From: Nephromyces sp. MM_2019
Lineage: Eukaryota > Apicomplexa > Aconoidasida > Nephromycida
Length of the DNA stretch: 35,478 nt
Assembly: GCA_015657535.1 (NCBI GenBank)
Contig: JADHZB010001677.1
Coordinates: forward strand, 1 to 35,478
Direction: 5' to 3'
The notes under the pieces were generated by a model, which saw nothing but the letters and a program-made list of their open reading frames with translations, made no database searches and was not told where the DNA came from. A program made the position numbers and the translations under genes. This document shows positions 1 through 10,355 of this stretch, in pieces (position 1 is the first letter of the stretch; each line of letters opens with the position of its first letter).

Positions 1-606
1 TTGGCCTAAGGAGTTGGGGTATTTTATTACCTTAAAGCTTCAAGGCTCTGGTTTATGGGACTAGAAATTTCATTTGTGTTTGTTGTCTTGAGATTTTGGC
101 CTGTAAAGAGCCTGAGTAATCATTCGCTTTGAAGATTGCTTTGTCAACATTGAAATAGTCTCAGTGAGATATAATTTTTTTCGCCTGTGAAATGTGTGTG
201 TGTGTGTGTGTGTATGTACCTCTTTGTCTGTTGCACATGTGGATGTGTGCACACATTTCTCTTCGCCTGTTACACGTGTGTTTGTGTGTCCCTGAGCATA
301 TCTTTCATTTAGACCCTTTTAATGATAAATAAACTAGGACGTATGAGACGAGGAGTTTTTCGCTCAATTAAGCAGTAAAAAGGTCTTAAATTCTCGAAAA
401 AAAGGAGATTTTCCACTGTTTTTTCGCAGGAAGAAGAGGCAAAAGCTTCAATAAATGGATTTTTCTGCTTCTTATCGTCGTTAATCCTATAGGAATGTGT
501 GTTTTTTGTTAAGACTGGTAGAGATTGCATACAGATAACATAAAGGCTCAGCTAGATGACCTCATTTCTTTCTTTTGTGTGCTTGATATTGTATTCTGTG
601 TGTTAG
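1..606 (+). other. Probable FTHFS intron sequence at window edge
   Basis: No exon is recognised here. The stretch should be intron of the FTHFS gene because the exon at 607 needs a 5' partner. A possible donor GTATTT at about 19-24 could end an upstream exon at the window edge, but the few codons before it cannot be tied to the family. It contains an uninterrupted TG run at 193-213. Confidence 0.45.
193..213. repeat. (TG)n microsatellite
   Basis: About ten uninterrupted TG units lie in the probable FTHFS intron upstream of exon 607. Confidence 0.95.
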
Positions 607-2437
607 GCTTTACCTTTCTCTATCCTTTGAGCTTAAAGCTGACGGAAAAGTTTGGTGAGTGCGTTGAATCTTCTACAAAAGCATTCGTTTGTGTGCATGA
701 TGGTCTGTTCGGTCGCTGGCTAGTGTGTGTTTGTGTGTCTGCGTGCTGATATATGCTTATCCGTGTATTTGTTCTATGCAGGCATGCGTAGGTCTGTGTG
801 TATATGGGTGTACGCCAGACTTTCGATTCAGATTGATGTAGTACAAAGCTTGCGTGTGCGAAACTTTCAGCGCTTCGTACTGTTTACCTACATATGAGCG
901 TGTGTGTGCGAGAATTTCAGTGCTTCTTGATGTATACCGTATACTCCTGTGTGTGTTAGACTTTGAATGCAGATTGATATATATATGTATATATCCATAT
1001 ATGCGTTTCTGTGCGTACTACAGAGATCCTCAGCCGAAAAATTTACGGTGCTGATGGCGTAAGGTACAGCGATACCGCAGCTAAGCAACTTGAAGAGCTG
1101 GAGTTATTGGGAATGGGTGGTCTGCCTGTATGTGTGGCAAAAACTCAGTACTCACTCTCACACGATCCTAGCCTGAAGGGGCGTCCCTCTAACTTTGTCT
1201 TACCAATCGAAAAGCGTGAGTTCTCACTGTGTGTGCGCAGCCTGTAAAAGTAGGAGCATCTCAGTGTATGTACAGCAGCATGATCATCTAGCAGGCTTCA
1301 ATGGTTTCTGCTAATGAGTTGCAGCATATACTTTGTTGTGTGTATAGCTAGCATCAATGTGTATGCTCTTTGTCTTGGAGTCTTACATTAACAGGATTTT
1401 CTGAATAGGTGTGCGTGTGTTGCTTCAGTTGGTTTGTGCGTGTTGCTTGAATAGGTTTTTGTGTGTGTTGTTTTAATAGGTATGTGTTTCTGGCCCTAAT
1501 ATCCTTCTCTTTTTCTCCCCCCTAAGATCTTTCTCTTTCTCCTCCTGATATACTCGTGTGTGCCGCTTCCGTAGGTGTTAGTTCATGTGTGTGTGTGTGT
1601 GTGTGTGTTGCTTTAATGGGTGTGACTGTGAGCATTCTCCTATAAAGGGTTGTATCTGTATATTTCTCTTTGAACATTGGTGTGTGTGTGCTCTTCGCCT
1701 TGTATCTGTGCAACTCCGGTTTGTTTTGACTATGGTTTTAACTGCTCTGCTTAGGCTGCGTAAAGCACACACACAGCACTGCTTCAGCCGATTAGATCTT
1801 CTTCTACTTCTGCCTACAGTGAAAATCGCTGCAGGAGCAGGTTTTGTCTTTGCTTACTGTGGAAGCATCATGACTATGCCAGGTAAAGCTAAGGAGGTTA
1901 CTTGGCTTTTCTTCACTGAGAGCTTCGGTGGAACACACACTATATGTATTGATTGTGTGTGCTTGTGTTTTTGTTCGTGAGTTGGAGTGTGTTCATCTCT
2001 TCAAATAAGTGTGCGTGCTGGAGGTTTGCTTATCTTCAAAACAGTACATCTGTGTGTTCTTCACTCTCCGAATGATTTTCTGCGTATGTTAACTGCTCTT
2101 CCATCAAACTATTGGTTTTGTGTATGGCAGCATCTTCAGTCCTGCGTTTGACTTCGTTGCTGCCTATTCATGCAGTGTATGTTCATGACCATACACACAA
2201 ACACACGTAAACAAGCTTATTCACGTGAGCTGCAGATCTGCTGCTAATAACTCTTCATTCACTGTGGAACCCAGCTGTTCATCCTTGCACACAGAGACAC
2301 ACACTGTGTTTGACTCTTTTCTTCGTTCTCAATAAGACTAAGTCTTGAGCGTTTCTTCTACAGGACTTCCTACAAGACCTGCCTACTTTGATGTAGACAT
2401 TGACAGTACGAATGGCAAGATAATTGGCTTGTTTTAG
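607..2437 (+). CDS. FTHFS: Formate-tetrahydrofolate ligase (10-formyl-THF synthetase), C-terminal part, 4 exons
   Basis: This enzyme joins formate to tetrahydrofolate using ATP, giving 10-formyl-THF for purine synthesis and initiator-Met formylation. I see four exons: 607-654, 1024-1215, 1820-1882 and 2364-2437. All three junctions are phase 1, with donors GTGAGT, GTGAGT and GTAAAG and AG acceptors. Together they encode the last 125 residues. Family motifs appear in order: FLYPLSLKL, RKIYGADGVRYS, LPVCVAKTQYSLSHDP, LKGRP, AAGAGFVFAYCGSIMTMPG, LPTRPAYFDVDID, ending GKIIGLF and TAG. The LPTRP ending is like eukaryotic C1-THF synthases. The first exon needs an upstream phase-1 exon, so roughly the N-terminal three quarters should lie left of the window; I found no convincing exon in 1-606. 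The enzyme could be monofunctional or the end of a multifunctional C1-THF synthase; this window cannot tell. Family assignment is near certain. Confidence 0.95.
812..981. repeat. Degenerate tandem duplication in FTHFS intron
   Basis: Two related blocks occur. AGACTTTCGATTCAGATTGAT (812) recurs as AGACTTTGAATGCAGATTGAT (958). GTGTGCGAAACTTTCAGCGC (854) recurs as TGTGTGCGAGAATTTCAGTG (901). All lie inside the intron 655-1023. Confidence 0.6.
1399..1490. repeat. Short GT-rich tandem repeat in FTHFS intron
   Basis: About four imperfect copies of a roughly 24-nt unit like TAGGTGTGCGTGTGTTGCTT follow each other in the intron 1216-1819. A further similar piece flanks the pure TG run at 1586. Confidence 0.6.
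1586..1608. repeat. (TG)n microsatellite
   Basis: A run of about eleven TG units inside the FTHFS intron 1216-1819. Confidence 0.95.
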
Positions 2438-2699
2438 CTGCAGGAAATGTGATCTTCTCGGACACACACGCACACACATGTCCTGTGCAGTATTGGGTTG
2501 CTCTACTACCATGGATTGAGAGGCTCTCCTGGTGCACAGAAACACACGTCCTATGTTGTGTATCATGATATGGGCATAGGCTTTTAAGTACGAGATATTT
2601 TTATGCTCTTTACTCTCCTCTAATCCATTCACTACAAGCGAAGAATAACTGTTTATGGCATTGAATGAATCTGGCTTCTCCCTCATCTACTTTGTATAT

Positions 2700-2935
2700 T
2701 TATTTGTGTGTTTCACACTGTGGCATGTATCAGCTACGTGTGTTTAGGCGTGTGTGCTTCACGCTGTTTATCGCCTAAATCTGTGTGTGTGCGTGTTTCA
2801 TGCTGTGATATGTATCGGCTATACATCTTGATGTGTATGTTTCACGCTGTAGCGTGTATTGTTTATTTATCTTCATGTGTGTTTCATACTGTCTATCGCT
2901 TACATATGTGTGTTCTTTTTGAATCATGAGTATCA
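2700..2935. repeat. Degenerate minisatellite with GTGTGTTTCAYRCTGT core
   Basis: Five imperfect copies of a core resembling GTGTGTTTCACACTGT begin near 2705, 2748, 2786, 2828 and 2876. Variable 15-30 nt spacers often contain GTATCGGCTA or TTATCGCCTA-like words. It lies just downstream of the FTHFS gene. Confidence 0.75.
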
Positions 2936-2986
2936 GCTATGAGAATTTTGTGTATTAAATTTGCACAATTCCGTTAGTTTCTCCCC

Positions 2987-3013
2987 TGTGTGCGTGTGTG
3001 TGTGTGTGTGTGT
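2987..3013. repeat. (TG)n microsatellite
   Basis: TG run interrupted once by GCG, in the intergenic DNA after FTHFS. Confidence 0.9.
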
Positions 3014-3863
3014 TTACGAACTTACTCCTTCAGTATGTCGTTGATTTCCCGATAAATCCATATATACTATGTATGGCATACAGATATGTGCACCTTATCC
3101 TGGTATTTCAAGAATCTGCTTATTGGCCCGTTTTTTCCCTTGAAATTGGGGGGTAAATCTACTGGTAGATATACTACCTATCTATTGGCGTGTGCGTGAA
3201 ACTCTAATCCATTCTTTCTCAAGCCGATTCCTACTATGGCGCCCAATTTGCAAAGTGTGCTGCTTTCGCCTCTTCTCTAATACGTATTCTTGATAAGGGG
3301 CAAGCCACTCTCCTTTCCCCTCCAGCCTAGTATGAAACGCAGAGGGAATTCCCCTCTTCCGTTATATTTTCACACAGTTCTTTGTTTATACTATGTAAGA
3401 CATGTTTGCTCTTACTCCAAGCGGTTGTAGTTAGTCTGCTCGCTTGCATATAAGGCTACTTAGAAGCTTGCCTAGTAGCTTGACTGCAAACTTGTCTACA
3501 AGCGTGCCTAGCGCCTAAGCATAACATACTCGTCGTGAATCAATGCAGAACTGAAAGTCTCTAGGGTTGAATATTTGCTTTTTGCCGTGTGTGCTATATA
3601 ATAATGAGTGAAGGCTGTTGAAGATGCAGCTGTGAAGGATGAAAGTTCAGCTTGCTTCGTCTTCTACACTCGCGTTAGCAGTATGAAGGATACAATGCTC
3701 TGAATACCACACACACAATGCTTTATTCGCATAATTCCTTTGATCTTGTGCGTAAGTTCCGTGTCTACCTTTTGACTCATAAACTTTTGAACCAGCCTAT
3801 GATGTATATATGCTTTATTGAAGTGGCGTGCCCAAGTTCTCTAAGCAGCTGCATGCTGCATCA

Positions 3864-4181
3864 TCAGCGTAATAGTGAAAGCTTACCCCATAGATTCAGT
3901 AAGTAGTTTACTGAGATACCAGCCCTTTCTAGTACTCGAGTTGCTTTCCATTGTACTGCTTTGCTCATTTGATTTTTTGTTAGAGAAGAGCAATTATTGC
4001 TGGTGATGTTGCAGGTGAGAGGATATGATGATTTACACAATAAAATATCTTCAGAAACAGCTAAAGTACATGCAATTGTCAAATTTTCCAGTCGTTCGCC
4101 ATAGAAGCTCTGCAGGAATTGTGGGAAAGTTATCGTGAGAGGTGAAATAAGCTCTGTTTTAGCTGCATACACAACGAACAA
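3864..4181 (-). CDS. Possible exon(s), unrecognised
   Basis: The minus strand is open for 105 codons. Inside it a plausible exon starts after TATGCAG and reads KTELISPLTITFPQFLQ..., and a second reads QWKATRVLERAGISVNYLL up to a GTAAGC donor. A roughly 80-nt phase-1 intron (GTAAAT to AAGCAG) could separate them. No family is recognised. A minus-strand stop at 4367 suggests another gene ends just upstream, so this would have to be a separate gene or a chance frame. Confidence 0.3.
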   Translation of the reverse strand: MFVVYAAKTELISPLTITFPQFLQSFYGERLENLTIACTLAVSEDILLCKSSYPLTCNITSNNCSSLTKNQMSKAVQWKATRVLERAGISVNYLLNLWGKLSLLR

Positions 4182-4366
4182 ACAAGCTTAATCCCATCAA
4201 TCAGTGACAGCTTGTCTATAGCGAGCAATCCCTTGTAATATACTATATCGAATACAATACGCCAAAGCAAATCAGGTGGTACAATCTGCAAAATTCGAGG
4301 TGCATTTTCAGCCTAGTCAAGCGCACTGCAAAGGCATATATATGCGAATATTTTCATAAAACGTAG

Positions 4367-4435
4367 CTAGCTGGCTTCTTCTTCAATCTTGAGTTCGTCA
4401 AGAAGATCTAGATCAATCAGTTTCATCTCCTGTAG
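4367..4435 (-). CDS. Terminal exon of an unrecognised gene
   Basis: After the acceptor GTATACAG the minus strand reads LQEMKLIDLDLLDELK, then IEEEAS and TAG, 22 residues. The acidic, leucine-rich composition, a good acceptor and a clean stop look like a genuine C-terminus. The frame is also open upstream of the acceptor for about 24 codons, so the exon could be longer. It presumably belongs to the minus-strand gene with exons at 5.6-6.1 kb or above; the linking exons were not resolved. Function is unknown. Confidence 0.45.
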   Translation of the reverse strand, partial: LQEMKLIDLDLLDELKIEEEAS

Positions 4436-4728
4436 CTGTATACGCACGCGAAAGGAACTTTTTTTCTCTTTCGAGATAAGCGATGATATCATTCGCAATG
4501 ATTTTGAAACTCAAACATCATCTAAATTAATGACAGTAGTCATATTATTTTTTAAAAATTGCATTTAGACCTAAAAAATGGTTTAATGCGCATATTTTGC
4601 AAATGTAGGCATTTTTTTCGTCTTCAAAGAGTAAGTGAAAAAACCTAGATTAGCGATATTTAGTATCAAACCTCGATTAAACTGAAGGAGAAAGTCATCT
4701 ACTTGTACTTTGAGATTTCATGAAACGG

Positions 4729-4935
4729 TTTGTAGTACGGGATTCCAAGAAAGTTTGAACTTTCTTGTCCAAAAAAACGGTTAGTCTGGGATTCCAGAAA
4801 ACAACTGGTAGATGAGGATTCTAGGAAAGTCTGTGCGTTACCATCCTAAAAAAAGGCAGGTAGTTTAAAATTCTAACAAAATTCCTGCTTAATTTACTAA
4901 AAACGCCTTACAATTTAAAATCTTAAAAAATAGTT
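4729..4935. repeat. Degenerate tandem repeat, A-rich, units of about 30-50 nt
   Basis: Successive copies share GGTTAGTCTGGGATTCCAGA-like starts followed by AAAGT or AAAAC and, in most copies, a TCC(T)AAAAAAA block. They start near 4728, 4780, 4807 and 4858, with a further decayed copy near 4909. No coding sequence is seen here. Confidence 0.65.
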
Positions 4936-5628
4936 TGCTGCGCGGGAAACTCCATGCCACCAAATATCCAAAATGTGATTCACTTATGATTTATCCCGTG
5001 GTCAAGCAAAATATTGACTCTGCTCTGCAACATCCCCAACGTTGCGGAAGTTGCTTTCTCCTTATTTCTGCGAATTGAGTTGTTTCTCGGTAAAAGCGGC
5101 AAATTTTACGGCAAATTCTGATCCATGGTATCCCAAAAAAAAATTTGGAATACCGCTATTGAGATGAATTTCGTTTCACGAAGATAAAAGGTATTGTGGA
5201 GTGGCACAGGAAACTTTCATCAACTTAAAAATTACTTATAACAAATTTATATATCGAGATCGTGAAATATACACATGTATGAACAAGGCATTTGGCCATG
5301 TGAGCGCGCCCAACTGTCGTTTCAGCCCTGAAAAATTCCTTCATTTTTTCTTGAAACTCGGGAATTACAAATTTTATAAACGCGAAGGTCAGATCGCAGC
5401 GAGAAAAGACCCAAAAGCATCTCCCTTTCATTCGGTCTTTGTTATTGCATTGCACATATTTGTGCTATCAAGTAGCTTCAATTACTACTTGCTTCCCAAG
5501 GGGAAAAGTTTTTTTCTCATTAATTCTGGGTTTCATGCCCATAACCGAGTATTCTATCAATTCTTCGAAAGGTAATAGTAGTGGAGGATGAAATCCCCCC
5601 ACAAAGGATACTATCGATATTGTCATAC

Positions 5629-6117
5629 CTACAGAGTTGAAACCTTCGTAACATTTTCCCCATTTCATCGTTTCTAATAAAGCCATGAAGAGGGGCTTTT
5701 TGAGAGCCTAGACAGCAATCCTGGGAGACAGCATGATGCGGCGAAGCTTTCTCGTGTGTAACTTGCGAAGTCGTCCGCGCACAAAGTTTTCTGCCTGCCT
5801 TCTTGCTGATGGTTGTTCTCCGGTGCATAGTAACCCTTGAAGTTTCATTGAACCTGGGTAAGATGAAGTTAGCTGTACTTTTCGCAGCCTTGGGGTGAGA
5901 TAACACTGAATTTTTATCGCTAGAGCAACTATTCAAACGCCTACTCTCACATTGAACGTGCCATTCACCCTTGGAAACAGGTCGCTGAATCTCGTCGCTA
6001 CACCCCCGATATCTTTCATCATCATAGCAAGGTGGTACCTCAACATCTCTATCCGCGACTGTTTGAACCTTGCCGAGCGGGCGGTACTTACTACTCCATT
6101 TTCCCCATGTTTCCCAC
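5629..6117 (-). CDS. Exon(s) of an unrecognised gene, two splice readings possible
   Basis: A strong acceptor (CTAATGCCTTCTTCAG) opens an exon that stays open for 162 codons to a GTATGA donor at 5628. It starts WETWGKWSSKYRPLGKVQ. The block has higher GC than its surroundings. Alternatively the first part ends at a GTGAGA donor (after about 5953) and resumes after a strong acceptor CTAACTTCATCTTACCCAG. That path is phase-consistent (1 to 1) and gives a basic C-terminus containing NFVRGRLRKLHTRKLRR and a stop. A third frame of the first part (RIEMLRYHLAMMMKDIGG) also looks protein-like. No family is recognised. Confidence 0.45.
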
Positions 6118-7758
6118 CTGAAGAAGGCATTAGAAGCAAATATTCGGCGCAATATATGGCACAATCGTTGCAGGCCTTAAATTATTGATATTTACGTATG
6201 AGGGACATAGCGAAACAGCTGATGGCTGTAAGATAAAAGTTTTATATAATTTGGCAGGTACCCCTCTACTCCCCGCAGTGTGTTCGCTTTATGAAGGAAG
6301 TAACCTTCCTTTAGAATGTCGCTCTTATATATACAAATTTAAAGTCGGACATAACCAAAGGATATGTATTATTTCCAGTATTTTTGCAAATTATTCATTG
6401 CATACTTGCTTTTGCAAGAAAATGGAAGAAAATTAAGCCATTTTTGTTCGGAATGAAAACAAAGCATTATACGGGGGAAAATGAGCAACTCTATACCAGA
6501 AAAATTAATTCAATCATTTAGAACCACCCACATTTGCTTTATGAGGAAGTAAATACCAAATTGCAAGGAAGCGCGAAAAAATTGCGATTAAGTCCAAAGG
6601 GTACCAGTCACGGTATTTGCGTAAATAGAAAAATTGTATTTTTCGATGGATTTTTCTATAAAAAAAATTCTCTTGTGCGTGCGAAACGCGTACTGATAGC
6701 CACTGTCTTGTGCATCTTAATCCGGACTGATTCCTCCCCCTCTCCATTAGATATATCAAAAAAATATTGGATAAATTTATGGCCACACAAAAGAGAAATG
6801 CAAACATTACTAAACAGTAGATGCAGATTCATCTAAGTGAGCATCAATACAAAGTCAGCAACTTTCCGCTTCCTTATTTTCCATTTCACTAAAGATAACC
6901 AAAATGTTAAATTCTGCCAGCATCAGCGCATGAACTTGAATCATGGAGCATTGTCCAGCTGACATACGAACTGAGATAAATAGACTATCGATCTACTAGC
7001 AAAGTGTTAAAATCCCTGATTTTGATGACTTTCAACCTATGCTGCCCAATGTGACTTTCATCAAAACCTACGAGGTCAAAAAGAGAAAGCGAATTTATTC
7101 TGCTGTTAGCAACATGACCCGTACAGTACCCTTCAATCTATTTCTTGCTTATATTCCCTCCCTTTGCACGATCCGGGCACCAAAAAAGCCTCGCTTACTG
7201 CCTTCCGACTAGTCCTAACTCGTCGTGCCCAATCATGTGATATTCCACTACACTCTCCGCCTCCCTAATTTTTGCCGTCCAGTCGATATTGAAGGGCATC
7301 CATCCACAAATTACAATTTGAGGTTCGTAAATTCTCATAGCTTCATCGAAATTACAGTATATCAACGGAACTCTTTGTTGAATTTTCAGGCTTTCGTCAA
7401 TATCAACCGCATAGTACTCGAAATGCCGAGAAGATTTTGCCCTATTAAAGCCGGGAGCTTGTTCATCAGCTGCTCGGTATTAAGCAAAACAATGTATTAT
7501 TTTTTCCACATTAACTTCAGAAGTTTAAAGTGCTCTTGTCTAGGAATCTTTTTAAGTGAACGATAGCAAAAAATAATAATCGCGGAGCAGTGAGCCAAAT
7601 ATGCTAGATATAAAGCTAAGTGTCCTAGATATACTATGAAAGATGCTTTTCCCCTAGAAGTGAAGCATTGTAGCATTTTGCAGAAAAAATTCAAGGCATA
7701 GTAAACTACTGATAGGAAAAGAACTAGCGATAAAGCAGTAAAAGTAGACGAGGAATAC

Positions 7759-7831
7759 TAGTGAGTTGCCCAAGTGGAAGAAGCGCTGCGGCACTTTCCA
7801 CATCTCGTCGCCATAGCATGATGCGGCCATA
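7759..7831 (-). CDS. Possible exon, unrecognised (two competing frames)
   Basis: After GAGCAG the minus strand reads YGRIMLWRRDVESAAALL then PLGQLT, ending at a GTATTC donor (24 codons, phase 1 end). A competing frame starts at an ATG at 7830 and runs to 7654 as a 58-residue hydrophobic ORF (MAASCYGDEMWKVPQRFF...). It contains a likely membrane segment, VFLVYFYCFIASS. Only one of the two can be real at this place. Neither is recognised. Confidence 0.35.
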
Positions 7832-8037
7832 CTGCTCTATTCTAGATCGAAAACATGAAAGGAGTAATCAGCTATGAGTGAGTTCTCGTTATTGCATTTT
7901 TGTTGGTACAAAAACCTTCCACTTGATAAGAAAATATATACCTGCTACTTTTTAAAGTTTGAAAATAGGCTATCTCTTGCTATAATTAATTTGGCAGAGC
8001 AAGAACTTTTTTCACTCCCACCAGGTATATAGCATAC

Positions 8038-8430
8038 CTTCAGCGCTGCAGAGGCCAATATTCCGGAATAGCTCATACCTTGCAAAATACAAAGCCTTAA
8101 AAAATTCTTGCTCTTCCTCTTTTTCGCTGTTAGAAGAGCTGAAAAAAACATTACGGTTAACTAATTCTCTAAGTGCATTACTCTCCTCCATTATTTGATG
8201 AGTTGAGTAGCCATTGGAAAATAAAAATTGGTCAAAATCTTCCTCCGTCTTGAGCAGCTCGCTGAGTTGCTGCGCCAAGAATCCCCATCCGGCTCCAATT
8301 TCCATTACTTTTACTTTTTTTGTACAGGAATTCTTGTAGTAAAAGATTTTCAGTATATTGACATACAGCATACATGCCAATCTTTCCAGATACTCAGCTC
8401 TATTAGAACATGCAACAAGCAGAATTGGAA
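8038..8430 (-). CDS. Exon of an unrecognised helical protein
   Basis: The minus strand is open across this block and encodes helix-rich sequence: NRAEYLERLACMLYVNIL, LAQQLSELLKTEEDFDQFL, then an acidic stretch SEKEEEQEFFKALYFARYEL. A donor GAAG|GTATGC ends it at 8038; a weaker donor AAG|GTATGA lies at 8079. Possible starts are acceptors near 8430 (AATTAAG), 8406 (TTCTAATAG) or 8258 (TTGGCGCAG). The character fits a solenoid-type protein continuing from exons at 8.5, 10.1 and 11.3 kb. No family is assigned. Confidence 0.5.
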
Positions 8431-8531
8431 TGATTGGCAAGCTTAATTCAGAATCAATTTTTATACATATGTACATCGCATAACATCTGTGAGATGAGAG
8501 CAATCATTATACATATATGATATTGTACTAC

Positions 8532-8751
8532 CGATAACTCTAAGAGCTTCTTCGAGGTGATTATATGCAGGTTTTGCACGAGACAAGCAATCCAATGCTA
8601 TCCAGCCATTTTTACGACAGAGCAATCTCATGGAGAGCAGTGGATACGTGAGATTAGTTGTGCTAGTGATGGTAGTAGTATTGGGAATAAGTGTACAATG
8701 ATGCCGAAAACAAACAAAAGAGCGGCTCTTGATATCCGATATTAACGGAAA
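8532..8751 (-). CDS. Exon of an unrecognised helical protein
   Basis: The acceptor TATGCAG opens 73 codons beginning FPLISDIKSRSF and including RKNGWIALDCLSRAKPAYN and LEEALRVIG. The end shown is the donor ATCG|GTAGTA; a later donor AT|GTATAA near 8500 would match the phase of the next exon better. It is probably part of the same minus-strand gene as the exons at 8038, 10054 and 11271. Confidence 0.5.
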
Positions 8752-9892
8752 CTGCATATTACGCTGGACGAGCGCATTTACAACTTTTCAATAAAAAAAA
8801 GCATCCTTAACTTTATCGCGCATCAAGGCTAATCTATAGTTTGCTGATATGCTCGAATACGCTACTGACACTGAGAATAATGCACGAATGTCATGAGGAC
8901 AGCATGGCAATCACGAAAAATCCCTCATCATGAGCACCAGACCACGGGGGATTGAAAAGCATAAAGGAATATTCTCTAGAAACTACAAGAAAACGCGCAC
9001 AGCTCGACTTTAACGGTTAACAGTTATTATGCCTAGCAATGAAAGAAAATTCATGTAATCAGTTATTTTAACGAACAGCAATACAAAACGTGTAAAACTA
9101 AAAATTTTAGGGGGAAAAAGCCAATCTGCGCATGCAGAACGGCTCTTTGTAGGATAGATACATGAATAGTTGGATATTCCCAAAATCCCATCCATGAAAG
9201 CTACTGTTATACGTACAGTACCACAGAAATCAACCACACAACATTAGCTTGCACTGAGACAGAATTACGTATATTTCACATACATAGTAATAAAAATTAT
9301 GCTAAAAACACCCTCAAAAACTGATGCTGCATAGGCGGAGATAACACCTGAGTCCTAGCGCATACCACCCTAGCAAAAGAGTAACATGAATGTACAGCCT
9401 GGTAATACACACAAAAAGTAGTGCGGGGCATCAAAAAAGTATGACAACTAACTACTGCAGCTCCAGACAAACCAATAGCGCAAGACTTGCTTGTTGAATA
9501 TAGCGCAAGCGCTAAAACTTAACTTCCTAAACACGAAAAAACAGCAAGCAATTTCTGGATCAGTGACCAACGCAAAGAGCATACATTATCATCACCGAGT
9601 CAAAGGAATCAATGCCTTATCCTTTAGCCGATTCATTGTATCAGATGAAAAATCTACCTAGAAGTACCCCGGATTGGCATGTTAAACTCAAATTATCCGG
9701 GACATTCACAAGTTCAACATAGCAGATCTCTTTAATAAGAGAGAAACTTCTATACAAGCATTTGCTTGCTTTGATAAGTCATCATACACAATTATAGTGT
9801 ATTCACCAATATCTCTACAGCGTTACGGCTTATGTCTATACAAAGGATACCTGAATAATAATCATACAGATCTGCAAATATTTAGCCACTAG

Positions 9893-10011
9893 TCATCATA
9901 TAGCTAAGCTTTATGCAGTGGCTATTGATGAATCCTGTTTACTCAAATATTTTGCTGCAATTCATCATATAATTAAGCTTTATAGAGTAATTCTTAATGA
10001 ATCATATTTAG
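9893..10011. repeat. Tandem duplication, 69-nt period
   Basis: TCATCATATAGCTAAGCTTT at 9893 recurs as TCATCATATAATTAAGCTTT at 9962. Both are followed by TATGCAG or TATAGAG and a GATGAATC/AATGAATC word. This is probably intron of the minus-strand gene. Confidence 0.7.
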
Positions 10012-10053
10012 TTACTTATAAATATCCCACAGCCTCTCCATAATGTTACTTAC

Positions 10054-10355
10054 GTGTAAAATTCGTAGATTTTTTTATTTCCATTATTGCTGCAAAATTC
10101 CCACCATACTTCGTTGAGTTGATGGCTTATATCCACCGTATCAGTACTTGTTTTTTTTAACCTTTGCTTCAAGCCCTTAAAACTATTAAGCACCATGCTG
10201 AATGTTGGTGTCACACTTCCACAGGCCCTGTAGCTCGTAAAAACGTTACACACTTCACCATACTCCTTGGGAAAATCTTTGATAAGTGTCTCCATGGAAT
10301 GAAACAGTTTAGACACCAATAGTTGCGGCAAATTAGAGAACAGAGTAGTAGCGCA
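10054..10355 (-). CDS. Exon of an unrecognised helical protein
   Basis: The acceptor CACTGTTAG opens 100 codons that end at a consensus GTAAGT donor in phase 2. The peptide begins CATTLFSNLPQLLVSKLF, continues METLIKDFPKEYGEVCNVF, and later has KGLKQRLKKTSTDTVDIS and NEVWWEFCSNNG. An in-frame TAG just before the acceptor supports this start. Its phase-0 start matches the phase-0 end of the exon at 11271-11438. The alpha-helical character suggests a repeat solenoid, but no family is recognised. Confidence 0.6.

Larger units (their letters stand above)
2438..3860. other. Intergenic region downstream of FTHFS, repeat-rich
   Basis: There is no supported gene. It follows the FTHFS stop and holds a degenerate minisatellite (2700-2935) and a TG run (2987-3013). 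Direct GCTTGCCTAG-like words recur at 3440-3520. It probably contains the FTHFS 3' UTR. Confidence 0.5.

Noticed and set aside
1585..1980. 131-codon plus-strand ORF
   Set aside because: It translates a (TG)n intron and then overlaps the FTHFS exon 1820-1882 out of frame.
2279..2686. 135-codon minus-strand ORF
   Set aside because: It runs antisense through the FTHFS last exon and its CA-rich flanks; no recognisable product.
5201..5575. 124-codon plus-strand ORF
   Set aside because: No splice context or family motif; competing short minus-strand exon readings (after AATTTTTCAG) are equally plausible, so nothing firm could be called.
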